From positions 62,001 through 126,000 of the forward strand of contig SVRV01000003.1 in the NCBI GenBank assembly GCA_015064635.1: 64,000 bases of DNA. Reading direction: 5' to 3'. Position numbers and translations under genes: made by a program. Positions 1-10,300 of this stretch are shown one piece after another; within the stretch, counting starts at the first letter, position 1; every line of letters starts with the position of its first letter. Origin of the DNA: Oscillospiraceae bacterium. Its GTDB lineage: Bacteria; Bacillota; Clostridia; Oscillospirales; SIG627. The notes beneath the pieces are model-generated. The model worked only from the letters and a program-made list of their open reading frames with translations. It did no database searches and was not told where the DNA came from.

Positions 1-1002
1 GGTGTAATAGGCGCAGGCGGAATGGCATCTTTCATTCACGTTCCTTGTATTTCGGAAATCGAAGAGGCTGAAATAGTTGCAATATGCGACCTCTTTGAGG
101 ACAAGGCAAAGGCGCTTGCAGAAAAGTACGGTGTAAAGAAGACATATGCACTTCATCACGAGATGCTTGAAAAAGAAGACCTGGATGCTGTTGTAGTTCT
201 TGTAAACCCCGAGCGTGCATATTGGGTAGTAAACGACTGTCTCAGAGCGGGCAAGCACGTTCTTACAGAAAAGCCCGCAGGTATAAACGCATACCAGGCA
301 CACTCTCTTGAAAGAACCGCAAAGGAAATGGGCAAGATTTGCGCTGTTGCAATGAACAGACGTCATATGCCTCTCATTCAGGAGGTTTTGAAGAAGGTAA
401 GAGCCGCTACAGAAATTACACAGATTGACTGCCGCTTTATGAAGTTCTGCGAAATAGATAAGGCTTGGCATTATATCAGCGCATATACCTCCGATATTAT
501 CCACGCAGTTGACCTTCTCCGCTTTGCGGTAGGTTCAGAGCCTCTGGATGCTGCCACAATTATTGGCAAGTTCAACAATTCTCCCGTTGACAACGCTTGG
601 ACCAGTGTTATCCGCTTTGAAAACGGTATTACAGGTACACTCCGTGCAAACTACCAGACAGCAACACGTCTCCATGACCTTGAAATTCACGGCCCCGGTG
701 CTTATGCATATGTAAACCTTGGCTTCGGTGATATGCTTGCAAATGCGAAGATATTCTACAACAAGGGCGCATCTCTTTACTCAGCAGCTGCATCAGGCGG
801 TGGACTTGGCGTGCCCGAAATGGAAACTCTTGATGCCATTGAGCTTGCAGGCAACAAGGAATACTCTCACTATTACGGCTACAAGGCTGAAAACGTTGAC
901 TTCATTCAGGCTATTCTCAATAACAGAGCACCTCTTTGTACAATTGAGGACGCCGCAAAGTCAATGGATATGTCAGAGTTCATTCTCGAAAAGAAGATAT
1001 AA
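1..1002 (+). CDS. Gfo/Idh/MocA family oxidoreductase (5' end outside window)
   Basis: Frame 1 is open from base 1 (GVIGAGGMAS...), so the listed ATG at 22 is internal; Rossmann GxGxxG, EKPAG motif; close paralog of 4491..5507. Confidence 0.9.
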   Translation, partial: GVIGAGGMASFIHVPCISEIEEAEIVAICDLFEDKAKALAEKYGVKKTYALHHEMLEKEDLDAVVVLVNPERAYWVVNDCLRAGKHVLTEKPAGINAYQAHSLERTAKEMGKICAVAMNRRHMPLIQEVLKKVRAATEITQIDCRFMKFCEIDKAWHYISAYTSDIIHAVDLLRFAVGSEPLDAATIIGKFNNSPVDNAWTSVIRFENGITGTLRANYQTATRLHDLEIHGPGAYAYVNLGFGDMLANAKIFYNKGASLYSAAASGGGLGVPEMETLDAIELAGNKEYSHYYGYKAENVDFIQAILNNRAPLCTIEDAAKSMDMSEFILEKKI

Positions 1003-1051
1003 AACCCCAAAGCTTCTTAAAAGGGAGCTATTGATACATATTATATTTACA

Positions 1052-1082
1052 GACAGTCGCTTGAAGGCGGCTGTCTTTTTTC
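1052..1082 (+). terminator. intrinsic terminator
   Basis: GACAGTCGC-TTGA-AGGCGGCTGTC hairpin followed by TTTTTT downstream of the first CDS. Confidence 0.8.
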
Positions 1083-1208
1083 TTCCTTCGCAAATACATA
1101 AGTTGCGCAAAAAGTCGATATTTTATAAAAATAAGTTGCTATTGTCTAAAGCATTTTTTCGTGTATTTCGCTACAATTTAAGTGAACAATCAAAAGGAGT
1201 TGGTTTTT

Positions 1209-2147
1209 GTGATAAGAATAGGAGTTGTAAATATAGACTGCTCCCATCCTCTTGCGTTTGCACGAGAGCTCAACAAAGGAGACAGAGCAAGATACACAGC
1301 GGTTTTCAATGACGGCTTTCGCGGTGAGGATGAAGTAAATGCATTCGTAAAAAACGAAGGACTTGAAAAGGTGTGCCACAGTGCCTCGGAGCTTGCCGAG
1401 TGCACCGATGTGGGATTTATTCAGGGATGCGATTGGGATAAGCATATAGGATATGCAATGGAATTTATCAATAGAGGTAAGCCTGTATTTATAGATAAGC
1501 CCATCGTTGGTAATACAGCCGACTGCAAAAAAATAATTGACCTTGAAAAGAGCGGTGCTGTAATACTTGGCGCATCCTCGGCGAGATATTGTAATGAGGT
1601 GAGAGAATTTCTGTCCCTTGACCGCGAGGAAAGAGGAGATGTACTTCACATTGATATTACCGTCGGGGTTGATGAATTCAATTATGCCATACACGCAATT
1701 GAAGCACTTTGCGAAATGGCGGGTAATGAGCCGATATCCGTGAAATATGTGGGCAGAGGGGAAAAGGATTCCAGGACCTGCGATACCTTCTTCGTTGAAT
1801 TTGAAGGCGGTGCAACCGGCTTATATCACTCGGTGCTCGGAAGATTTGCAAAATTCAGTATAATTGCTTTGACCACAAAGGACAATTATACATATACAGT
1901 AGACAATACAAAGCTTTATAAAGCGCTTCTTGATGAAATATGCAATAAGCTTGAAGGCAAAGAAAACAACCTTGCATCAATGGAGAGAATATGTGAGAGC
2001 ATAAGAGTTGCTCTTGCGGGTAAATATTCCATGGAGCATGGGGGAGTGAGAGTGGAAATTGATTCACCACTGCTCGATACGGTTTCCTTTGACGGTGCGG
2101 AATTTGTAAAAGGCTATGCTGCGGCATCATCGCCTATGTATCTGTGA
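1209..2147 (+). CDS. Gfo/Idh/MocA-like NAD-binding oxidoreductase (divergent)
   Basis: ORF 1182..2147; GTG start at 1209 preceded by AAAGGAGT; RIGVVNIDCSHPLAFARELN, DKPIVGN motif. Confidence 0.75.
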   Translation: MIRIGVVNIDCSHPLAFARELNKGDRARYTAVFNDGFRGEDEVNAFVKNEGLEKVCHSASELAECTDVGFIQGCDWDKHIGYAMEFINRGKPVFIDKPIVGNTADCKKIIDLEKSGAVILGASSARYCNEVREFLSLDREERGDVLHIDITVGVDEFNYAIHAIEALCEMAGNEPISVKYVGRGEKDSRTCDTFFVEFEGGATGLYHSVLGRFAKFSIIALTTKDNYTYTVDNTKLYKALLDEICNKLEGKENNLASMERICESIRVALAGKYSMEHGGVRVEIDSPLLDTVSFDGAEFVKGYAAASSPMYL

Positions 2148-2167
2148 ATCAGAAAGGGAAAAACTCT

Positions 2168-3454
2168 ATGTCGTTTCGTATAATAAATGCATCCTGCACA
2201 TATGAAAGGGAGCCGTTAAAAACAGCCTTTGATTTTAAAGGCAGCGCCCTTACTTGCCTTTGGCAAAGTGTCGTGAAGCTTGAAACCGAAGAAAACTCGG
2301 CAATCGGACTTGGCGTTCAAAGTGTATTGTGGTCCGATTCGGCACTATATTCGAAAAAGGGCGAAGAAGAGGGAAACCGTTTAATGTTTTCCCTGACATG
2401 CTACGCCGTTGAGCTCCTGAAGAATATGGAGATAGAAGCTCCTGATGAGGTCATATCTGCCTTGATTCCCGAGCTTTATACATATGCGGTGAAGCTTACG
2501 TCATCACCGAGCCTGAGACTCACATTTGTGCTCAATTCACTTGTGCCGGTTGATTTTGCACTGTGGCAGCTTTGGTGCAAGGAAAATGGTAAATCATCAT
2601 TTGATGATATTTGTACCTTTGACGGTGTGCGGCAAGATAAGCTTTTGAATATTCCGCTTATAACCTATAATACACCGCTTGATTCTGTAAAAGAGCTTGC
2701 CGAGGGCGGTGCATCGCTTCTTAAAATCAAGATAGGCTCAAATCCCCTTGGCAATGATGACAAAGAGGCAATGCTTGAATGGGATAAAAACAGAATTACC
2801 GACATTCATAATACGGTGTCGGATACAGTGACCGCTCATACCGAATCAAAACACATTCTCTACTACCTTGACGCAAACGGAAGATATGATACAAAGGACA
2901 GACTTCTTCGTCTTATCGACCGTGCCGATAAATGTGGCTTTCTTGACAGAATAATTCTTCTGGAAGAGCCGTTTGACGAGAAAAATAAGCTTGATGTATC
3001 GGATATCCCCGTTTGTGTTGCCGCAGACGAAAGTGCACACAGTGTTGAAGACGTTGAGGAAAGAATTTCCCTTGGCTACAAGGCACTTGCACTCAAGCCC
3101 ATAGCCAAAACACTCAGCATGACGGCTCTCATGGCGAAGAGTGCAAGAGAACATAATATGTTTTGCTTTTGTGCAGACCTCACGGTCAATCCGATGATGG
3201 TTTCGTGGAATCAGTGTGTTGCATCCCGACTTGCACCGCTTTCGGGCATGAAAATAGGTGTTGTAGAGTCAAACGGCGCACAGAATTATAGCAATTGGGA
3301 CAAAATGCAGAGATACCATCCTCTTTTCGGCGAAGCCTTTACAAAATGTGAAAAGGGAATATATATTCTTGACAATAGCTTTTACACTAAAAGCGGCGGT
3401 ATTTTTGAGTCCTCCGCCCACTACAAAAAGCTTTTTGAGGGGGAGCGAGCATGA
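2168..3454 (+). CDS. enolase-superfamily (mandelate racemase/muconate-lactonizing-like) enzyme
   Basis: LKIKIG, YYLDANG, LLEEP, AADES, ALKP motifs in the expected order of enolase-superfamily barrel residues; ATG 2168 chosen over GTG 2144. Confidence 0.75.
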   Translation: MSFRIINASCTYEREPLKTAFDFKGSALTCLWQSVVKLETEENSAIGLGVQSVLWSDSALYSKKGEEEGNRLMFSLTCYAVELLKNMEIEAPDEVISALIPELYTYAVKLTSSPSLRLTFVLNSLVPVDFALWQLWCKENGKSSFDDICTFDGVRQDKLLNIPLITYNTPLDSVKELAEGGASLLKIKIGSNPLGNDDKEAMLEWDKNRITDIHNTVSDTVTAHTESKHILYYLDANGRYDTKDRLLRLIDRADKCGFLDRIILLEEPFDEKNKLDVSDIPVCVAADESAHSVEDVEERISLGYKALALKPIAKTLSMTALMAKSAREHNMFCFCADLTVNPMMVSWNQCVASRLAPLSGMKIGVVESNGAQNYSNWDKMQRYHPLFGEAFTKCEKGIYILDNSFYTKSGGIFESSAHYKKLFEGERA

Positions 3455-4467
3455 AGCGTTTCGGATTTGCCATATGGGGTTGCGGTGCAATATCCAAAAT
3501 TCATGCCGAGGCAATATGCAGTATAGACGGTGCACGTTTGGTCGGTGCCTATGACATAAACGGAGATGCACTTAAAAAGTTTTGTGTTGATTTCGGCATA
3601 GAGGCTTTCCGGGATATTGACACGCTTCTTGAAAGTGCGGATATAGATGCTGTGTGCATCTGTTTGCCAAGCGGGTTGCATCACGAAGCCGCACTTCGCT
3701 GTATCGAAAGCGGAAAAAATGTTGTAATAGAAAAGCCCATAGCATTGACGTCCGAGGAAGCAGACGATATAACAAAAAAAGCAGAGAAAAAAGGTGTTTT
3801 CGTAACCGTTATATCACAGCTTCGTTTTTCTGAGGCGGCAAGGCGTGTAAAAGATATTGTTGACAGTGGAAAACTTGGAACAATAACTCTTGGAAATGCT
3901 CATATGAAATATTGGCGCTCGGATGAATATTACGAGACGAGCAAATGGAGAGGCACGTGGAAAATGGACGGCGGCGGAGCTCTTATGAATCAGGGAATTC
4001 ACGGAGTTGACCTGCTGCAATATTTCATGGGCAAGGTCGTATCGGTTTTAGCTGTCGCAAAAACTCTTGTGCATAAAATCGAGACCGAGGACACGCTGAC
4101 AGCCGTCCTTGAATACGAAAACGGAGCGGTTGGCACAATACAGGCAACTACTTCGGTTTACCCCGGCTACAACAGACGGATTGAAATATGCGGCTCAAAG
4201 GGAAGCGTTGTTTTGTGTGAGGACAGAATAGAAATATGTGACGTTGAAGGGGAGGAAAAGCCCAAAACGGAAGACCGTCTTTACAGCACAGCGGGAAGTC
4301 CTATGAACATGGATTCAAATCTTCACGCACTCCAGCTTAAAAGCTTTATCGAAGATGTCATTACAAAAAGGACGCCGTTGCTTGATGCCCGAGAGGGTAA
4401 AAAATCAGTGGATATTATTTGTGCTATATATAAGTCGGCACAAACAGGTAAAAAAATATATTTATAA
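3451..4467 (+). CDS. Gfo/Idh/MocA family oxidoreductase
   Basis: FAIWGCGAISKIHAEAI, VVIEKPIALT, GGGALMNQGIHGVDLLQYFMG; ATGA overlap with previous gene. Confidence 0.9.
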   Translation: MKRFGFAIWGCGAISKIHAEAICSIDGARLVGAYDINGDALKKFCVDFGIEAFRDIDTLLESADIDAVCICLPSGLHHEAALRCIESGKNVVIEKPIALTSEEADDITKKAEKKGVFVTVISQLRFSEAARRVKDIVDSGKLGTITLGNAHMKYWRSDEYYETSKWRGTWKMDGGGALMNQGIHGVDLLQYFMGKVVSVLAVAKTLVHKIETEDTLTAVLEYENGAVGTIQATTSVYPGYNRRIEICGSKGSVVLCEDRIEICDVEGEEKPKTEDRLYSTAGSPMNMDSNLHALQLKSFIEDVITKRTPLLDAREGKKSVDIICAIYKSAQTGKKIYL

Positions 4468-4490
4468 TTTAATTTCAGGAGGATTTTATC

Positions 4491-5507
4491 ATGGCAAAAA
4501 AGGTTAGACTTGGTATTATAGGTGCGGGAGGAATGGCAACAAACATCCATGTACCCAGTATCGCAGAAATTGAAGAGGCGGAAATAGTTGCAATATGCGA
4601 CCTCTTTGAGGACAAGGCAAAGGCACTTGCAGAAAAGTACGGTGTAAAGAAGACATATGCGCTTCATCACGAAATGCTTGCAAAGGAGGACCTTGACGCA
4701 GTTGTTGTTCTTGTCAACCCCGACCGTACATATTGGGTTGCATATGACTGTCTCATGGCAGGAAAGCATGTGCTTATGGAAAAGCCTGCAGGCATCAATT
4801 CCTATCAAGCACATTCACTTGAAAGAACAGCGAAAGAGGTTGGTAAGATTGCGGCTGTTGCAATGAACAGACGTCACATTCCTCTCGTTCAGGAGGTTTT
4901 GAAGAGAGTTAAGGCAGTAACTCCCATAACACAGGTTGACAGCCGCTTTATGAAGTATTCCGACGTTGACAAGGGTTGGCATTATGCAAGTGCATATCAC
5001 TGCGATATCATTCATGCCATCGACCTTCTCCGTTATGCGGTAGGCTCGGAACCCCGTGATGTGGCAACTGTTGTGGGAAGCTTCATGTCACCTGTTGACA
5101 ACGCATGGAGTAGTGTGATAAAATTTGAAAATGGTGTTACCGGTACACTCCGTGCAAACTACCGAAGTGCTTCACGTCTCCATGACCTTGAAATTCACGG
5201 CCCCGGTGCTTGTGCGTATATCAATCTCGGCTTCGGCGATATGAAGTGTGAAGCAAAAATTTACTATAACCAGGGCGGTTCAATGTATTCTGCCGCATCT
5301 GCAGGTGTAAAGCAGGCAGAATATGAATACATTGATGCAATAGAAGTTGCCGAGGGCAGAGAAGAGTATTCTCACTACTATGGCTACAAGGCTGAAAATG
5401 TTGACTTTATAGATGCCATAATCAATAACAGAGAGCCCCTTTGTACTATTGCGGATGCCGCAAAGTCAATGGATATGGCTGAGCTTATGCTGGAAAAGAG
5501 AATTTAA
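4491..5507 (+). CDS. Gfo/Idh/MocA family oxidoreductase (paralog of 1..1002)
   Basis: VRLGIIGAGGMATNIHVPSI, LMEKPAG; AGGAGG RBS. Confidence 0.9.
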   Translation: MAKKVRLGIIGAGGMATNIHVPSIAEIEEAEIVAICDLFEDKAKALAEKYGVKKTYALHHEMLAKEDLDAVVVLVNPDRTYWVAYDCLMAGKHVLMEKPAGINSYQAHSLERTAKEVGKIAAVAMNRRHIPLVQEVLKRVKAVTPITQVDSRFMKYSDVDKGWHYASAYHCDIIHAIDLLRYAVGSEPRDVATVVGSFMSPVDNAWSSVIKFENGVTGTLRANYRSASRLHDLEIHGPGACAYINLGFGDMKCEAKIYYNQGGSMYSAASAGVKQAEYEYIDAIEVAEGREEYSHYYGYKAENVDFIDAIINNREPLCTIADAAKSMDMAELMLEKRI

Positions 5508-5525
5508 CACATACGGAGGAAATGT

Positions 5526-6479
5526 ATGTCAAAATATGTTACGCTCAGTGCAATAGGCGCACCCCAGGCGGATTTTACGTCTTTGCCTAAGGATTTTTCG
5601 GTCTATGAGAGGGAAATGAAGGCAAAGCTTCAAAGAAGTCTTGATGATGTTCTTCCCTCAAAGCCCGACCTCATTGTATTCCCGGAGTGTGCAAACCGAT
5701 ATATTCCGTTTACAAGGGCGGGACTCAAGGAGTATTATAAATACCTTGGGGATTCACTTGTGGATTTCCTCAAAGAGGTGGCTGTAAACAATAATACCAA
5801 CATTGCTTACAGTGCTTACCGCTATCTTGAAGACGGAGGCGAAAAGCCCTTCAGAAATTCTACAATATACATCGGCAGAGACGGAAGCATCTGTGGAATA
5901 TATGACAAGAATCATCTTGTGGTTGAGGAATATACCGAGGGAGATGTAAAGTATGGCACGGAAGCGAAAACTGTTGACCTTGACTTTGGCAGAGTTGCCT
6001 CGGCTATCTGTTTTGACCTCAATTTTGACGAGCTTTTGTATAAGTATCCCTCACAGAATCCAGACCTCATCGTATTTTGCTCAATGTTCCACGGAGGACT
6101 GAAACGCCAGGCACAATGGGCTTATACATGCCGTAGCTTCCTTGTAAGTGCGGTCTGCGGAAATCCGTGCAATATACTCAACCCCTACGGTGATGTTATT
6201 GCGACCTCCACAAATTACACCGACCATGTAAGCGGAAGGATAAATCTGGATTACAAGCTATGCCATTGGGATTATAACAGAGATAAACTCAAGGCGGCAA
6301 AGGCTAAATTCAAGGATGCCCTGACAATTTATGACCCGGGTTATGTGGGCTCACTTATGCTGTCCTCCGAGGATAGTGATATAACAGTGGATGAGATGAT
6401 ACGTGAATTTGAAATAGAGACACTTGAGGATTATTTTGCAAGGGTGAGAGAGCACCGTGCAGAAAATATTAAAATCTAA
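5526..6479 (+). CDS. carbon-nitrogen hydrolase (nitrilase superfamily)
   Basis: Glu in VFPECANRY, Lys in YDKNHLV, Cys in SAICFDLNF form the E-K-C catalytic set. Confidence 0.85.
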   Translation: MSKYVTLSAIGAPQADFTSLPKDFSVYEREMKAKLQRSLDDVLPSKPDLIVFPECANRYIPFTRAGLKEYYKYLGDSLVDFLKEVAVNNNTNIAYSAYRYLEDGGEKPFRNSTIYIGRDGSICGIYDKNHLVVEEYTEGDVKYGTEAKTVDLDFGRVASAICFDLNFDELLYKYPSQNPDLIVFCSMFHGGLKRQAQWAYTCRSFLVSAVCGNPCNILNPYGDVIATSTNYTDHVSGRINLDYKLCHWDYNRDKLKAAKAKFKDALTIYDPGYVGSLMLSSEDSDITVDEMIREFEIETLEDYFARVREHRAENIKI

Positions 6480-6491
6480 AAGGAGAAAACT

Positions 6492-7289
6492 ATGCAGATC
6501 AGCGATTTTGATATAATCTGGGTTGAGATTTGCAATTATCCTATAGCTTCAAGTATACAGATGCACAGCCATGACTTTTTTCATTTCATATATGTGGACG
6601 GCGGAGAGGGGTGTATAACTCTCGACGGAGTTCCGTACCCTATGACGTCGGGCACACTTTTTCCCATTCCGCCTTGCAGGGAGCATGGCTTTTGCAACTC
6701 TGCGGATGAGCCTCTCAGAACGTTTGAAATAAAATTCAGCCTCAAGGACGAGGAAAAGGTGAAAACCTTGCTGTCGTTTCCCCATCAGCTTGAGGTGACA
6801 GACTCTTCTGTGAAGGCGAGCTTGCTTGCACTGTACAGAGAGCTTCATACAAAGCAATCCTTCGTATCGGATGTAGTTTATTTGCATTTTAATCTTTTTC
6901 TCACATATCTTGAGAGATACAGTGAAAGTCTGCACAAGTCTGCAAAGCTTTTTGGCACCAAAAGTATTCTTTCTCCGGAAATAGAAAAAACGGTGTCCTA
7001 TATCCGTGAAAACTTCACAGGCGATATAAACCTTGATGCACTTTCGGAGCTTGCAGGCTTTGAAAAAAATTATTTCCTCAGAAAATTCAAAAAGCAGACG
7101 GGTGTGACTCCCATGGATTATATCCTTGCCAAAAGAATGGAAAAAGCAAAAGAATTACTTCGCTATTCGGATATGAACATAACACAGATAGCTTATGCCA
7201 CAGGTTTTAAAAGCGTACACTATTTCTCCAAAGTCTTTTTCGACAACATGAAGGTAAGGCCTTCGGATTGGCGACTTAACCAAAATTAA
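6492..7289 (+). CDS. AraC family transcriptional regulator
   Basis: N-terminal cupin-like region; C-terminal double HTH (LSELAGFEKNYFLRKFKKQTGVTPMDYILAKRMEKAKELL...ITQIAYATGFKSVHYFSKVF). Confidence 0.9.
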   Translation: MQISDFDIIWVEICNYPIASSIQMHSHDFFHFIYVDGGEGCITLDGVPYPMTSGTLFPIPPCREHGFCNSADEPLRTFEIKFSLKDEEKVKTLLSFPHQLEVTDSSVKASLLALYRELHTKQSFVSDVVYLHFNLFLTYLERYSESLHKSAKLFGTKSILSPEIEKTVSYIRENFTGDINLDALSELAGFEKNYFLRKFKKQTGVTPMDYILAKRMEKAKELLRYSDMNITQIAYATGFKSVHYFSKVFFDNMKVRPSDWRLNQN

Positions 7290-7381
7290 AATCTTTTTAT
7301 ATGACAGTCGTGGCGGTTTTTTAACAGTCTTAACTGCTATATATATTCAGGACTGCTATATAAATTTAGGAGGGAAATATT

Positions 7382-10300
7382 TTGTTTACAAAAAAGGTAT
7401 TCCATCTTTTTATTACAGCGGCATTTCTCATAACGCTTTTTACCCTGACGACTTTTGCCTACTCCTATGATATTTACGGATGTGTTACAGGTCTTGAAGA
7501 AGGTAAGGAATACACCGTAGCAAAATATGATATTACGGCCGAAGAATGGAGTAGTGAAACAGAGCTTACAGCCGAAACAGTACTTCCCCACGGAATTTGG
7601 CGTATTACCGAAGAGAATGGCGGAAGTGAAGAACTGTTCATAGGTAATGAAAACAGCGGACATATAAATTATTGGAATGCGGACGGTTCAAATCCGGGGA
7701 ATTTCCTCGGTAGTGCAGTTGAGGGAATTGTGTCGGGCAAATGGACAGTTAATACAACCGGCGCATATACAAGACTTGTCCATTCCTCAATGCAAAGCAG
7801 TACAATTCCCACGGTTTGCATATATTTTGAAAAATCTCTCTTTTTAAATACTGTGGATGGAAGCTATGCCTATGGCACTCCCAAAACAGGCTCGGATAAT
7901 TTGTTGCAGGAAAGTAAGATTTCTTATGGATTTACATCAGATGCTGTAGTTCCTGCAAGACTTGCAAATTCAATTACTTTCCTCGGAGTCCTTATTCGTA
8001 CAAGCTCACTTGCGTACAGCGAGGGTTATTCTCTTAAGGATGCCGTGGGCGAGTTTACCTTCATTGTAAAAGTGCCCGACAGCGAGGGATACGAATACTA
8101 CACAGTTGAAACAAATGTTGACGAGTATAAAGCCCTGACGGTGACAGTACCCGAGGGAATGAAAAACTCGGAAGGCTACCTTGTAGGCTTTACATGGGCA
8201 CCCTATGCAAAATGTCCCGATGGAATTTACTCGGGTTCAAAGAGTGCGGAGCAACGTTGTTATGCCCATCTCGGAATAGGAAAAAGCGACCTTTACGTTG
8301 ATTTTACACCCGTTGAACCTGCTATCCCCGATAATTACTCTCCCAAGGGGCTTGAATATGAAAACGGTGTAATCTCGGGACTTGATGAAAAGATTTCCTA
8401 TGAGTATGCACAGTTTGATATCAACGGAATCTCCGATTGGATATCCGTTTCGGGCAAAACCGAGATAAAGACCGACCTTTGCGGTCTCATTGCGGTGAGA
8501 TTCGACGACGAGCGTTCAACTCCTGCTTTTCTTTACGCACCCGGAAGGAATCGCACAAATATTATTCATACAACACCGACTCTTAATTACGAGGGCACGG
8601 CAACCATTGATGTTGTAGATGTTGTAAATGCAGGTAAGTTTGCGGATGCAAGAGGCAGAGTGGCTTTCAACGAGGGCAAGTGGACGGGTATTGCACTCTC
8701 AAACTCGCTTGCACTCAGATACAACTACGACAGATTTACACTCGGCACCACGGGCATTATTCCTGTTACCATTGCGGATTCCTTGAAGAATGCCACCGAT
8801 AGCGCAGAAATTGAGAAGGCACGTGCTGACGCTGCCAAGGCTTCGGCTGATATATATTTTTCCTATGCATATGCTCCCGATGAGATAATTCCCATGTCTG
8901 ATTTTATCGGCTTTGATTTCAGAGTTTCGTACAGACAGGGTGGCTTCAATGTCAACGGAAGTGTTCAGACAAAGCTTGTTTTTAAAGTTATCGACAAGAA
9001 CGGAAAGCTTGTTGACCGTGAAGTGTACAAGGATGCAGCTTACACCTTTGCGGGTACAAATCACAAGATTACGCTTTCCGACTTTGCAAAAACCGACGGA
9101 TATATTGTGGGTATCGTTATTTATCCCTATGTACTTACCGAAGGTTCATATTTTGAGTACAAGAACAGCTACTACGGTGACTATTGCGTGTATCTCTCCG
9201 AGGAAGCATATAAGGTAGATGTTATAATGCCATCCGATAAGCCCATACTTTCAATTACCGAAAAGGATGCGGTTATAACTATTGAAAATTATAACAAAAA
9301 TGTTACTTACGCCTATTCCGATAACGGTGGCAAGGATTGGGTGACATTTGAGGCATGCTCTTTTGTTCCCATGAAGGCAAGTGCAGAATATATTGTCAAG
9401 GCACTTGGAAACGATAAGTACCTTGAAAGCGATGTGTCGGAGGTTGTCATGTCTCCCGCACTTACCGTGACAGGTGTCAGCCTTGTGCTTGACGGAACTC
9501 TCGGTATCAAGGTGTATATGGACATCGACAGAGCTACCCTTGAAGATGTTGACTTCATGACAAAGAGAATAAACAAGGACTTTGAGGAGTATGCCGAAAG
9601 ATATGTCACAGAAGAGAGTGCGAACTTTACAAACGGTTGCGATTGGCTCTCTCCTATAACTCTTGATGATGAAACGGGACTTTATTACACTATCATAAGT
9701 CTACCTGCCAAGGATACTGACAACATGAGCTTCCTTTGTGATATCGGTGGATATATTGACGGTGAAAGAGTAACTATCAGCACAATAAACGGCAATGAAT
9801 TGAGCTTACCTCTTTATGTCGAAAACGCAAAGACTCTTGCTCTTGCGGGAGATATTGAATTTATCAAGGCTCAGAATCTTATAAATTCTCTTGAAACCTA
9901 CGTTGACTATGCGGATAATTACTTTAGCGGGGGAGATATGCCAGAATATACAATATCGGATACAATCTCTGCTGAATCCCCCTCCCGTACAGGCAACCTT
10001 GACGGTGCGACCTTCTATGGCACATCTCTTATCCTGGAGGACAGCATCACACTCCGTCATTACTTCAAGCTGACCGACAGAGATGCTTTCTTTGATAAAT
10101 ATGCTCCTCACGGCGAGAAGAATGGCTTTGTATTCTATGATATAAAGGACATTCCCGCACAGGATATTACAAAGACTCAAAAGCTTACAATAAGCGATGC
10201 AAACGGGACTTCGGCAGAGATAAGCTACAGTATTGCAAACTATATTAAAGACGCAAAGGATAAAGAGGACACACGCCTTACAAGTCTTATGAATTCAATG

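Noticed and set aside
719-1312. 197-aa plus-strand ORF
   Set aside because: Overlaps two better-supported CDSs and spans an intrinsic terminator; no domain signal.
1146-1694. 182-aa minus-strand ORF
   Set aside because: Antisense to the Gfo/Idh/MocA-like gene; no RBS or domain support.
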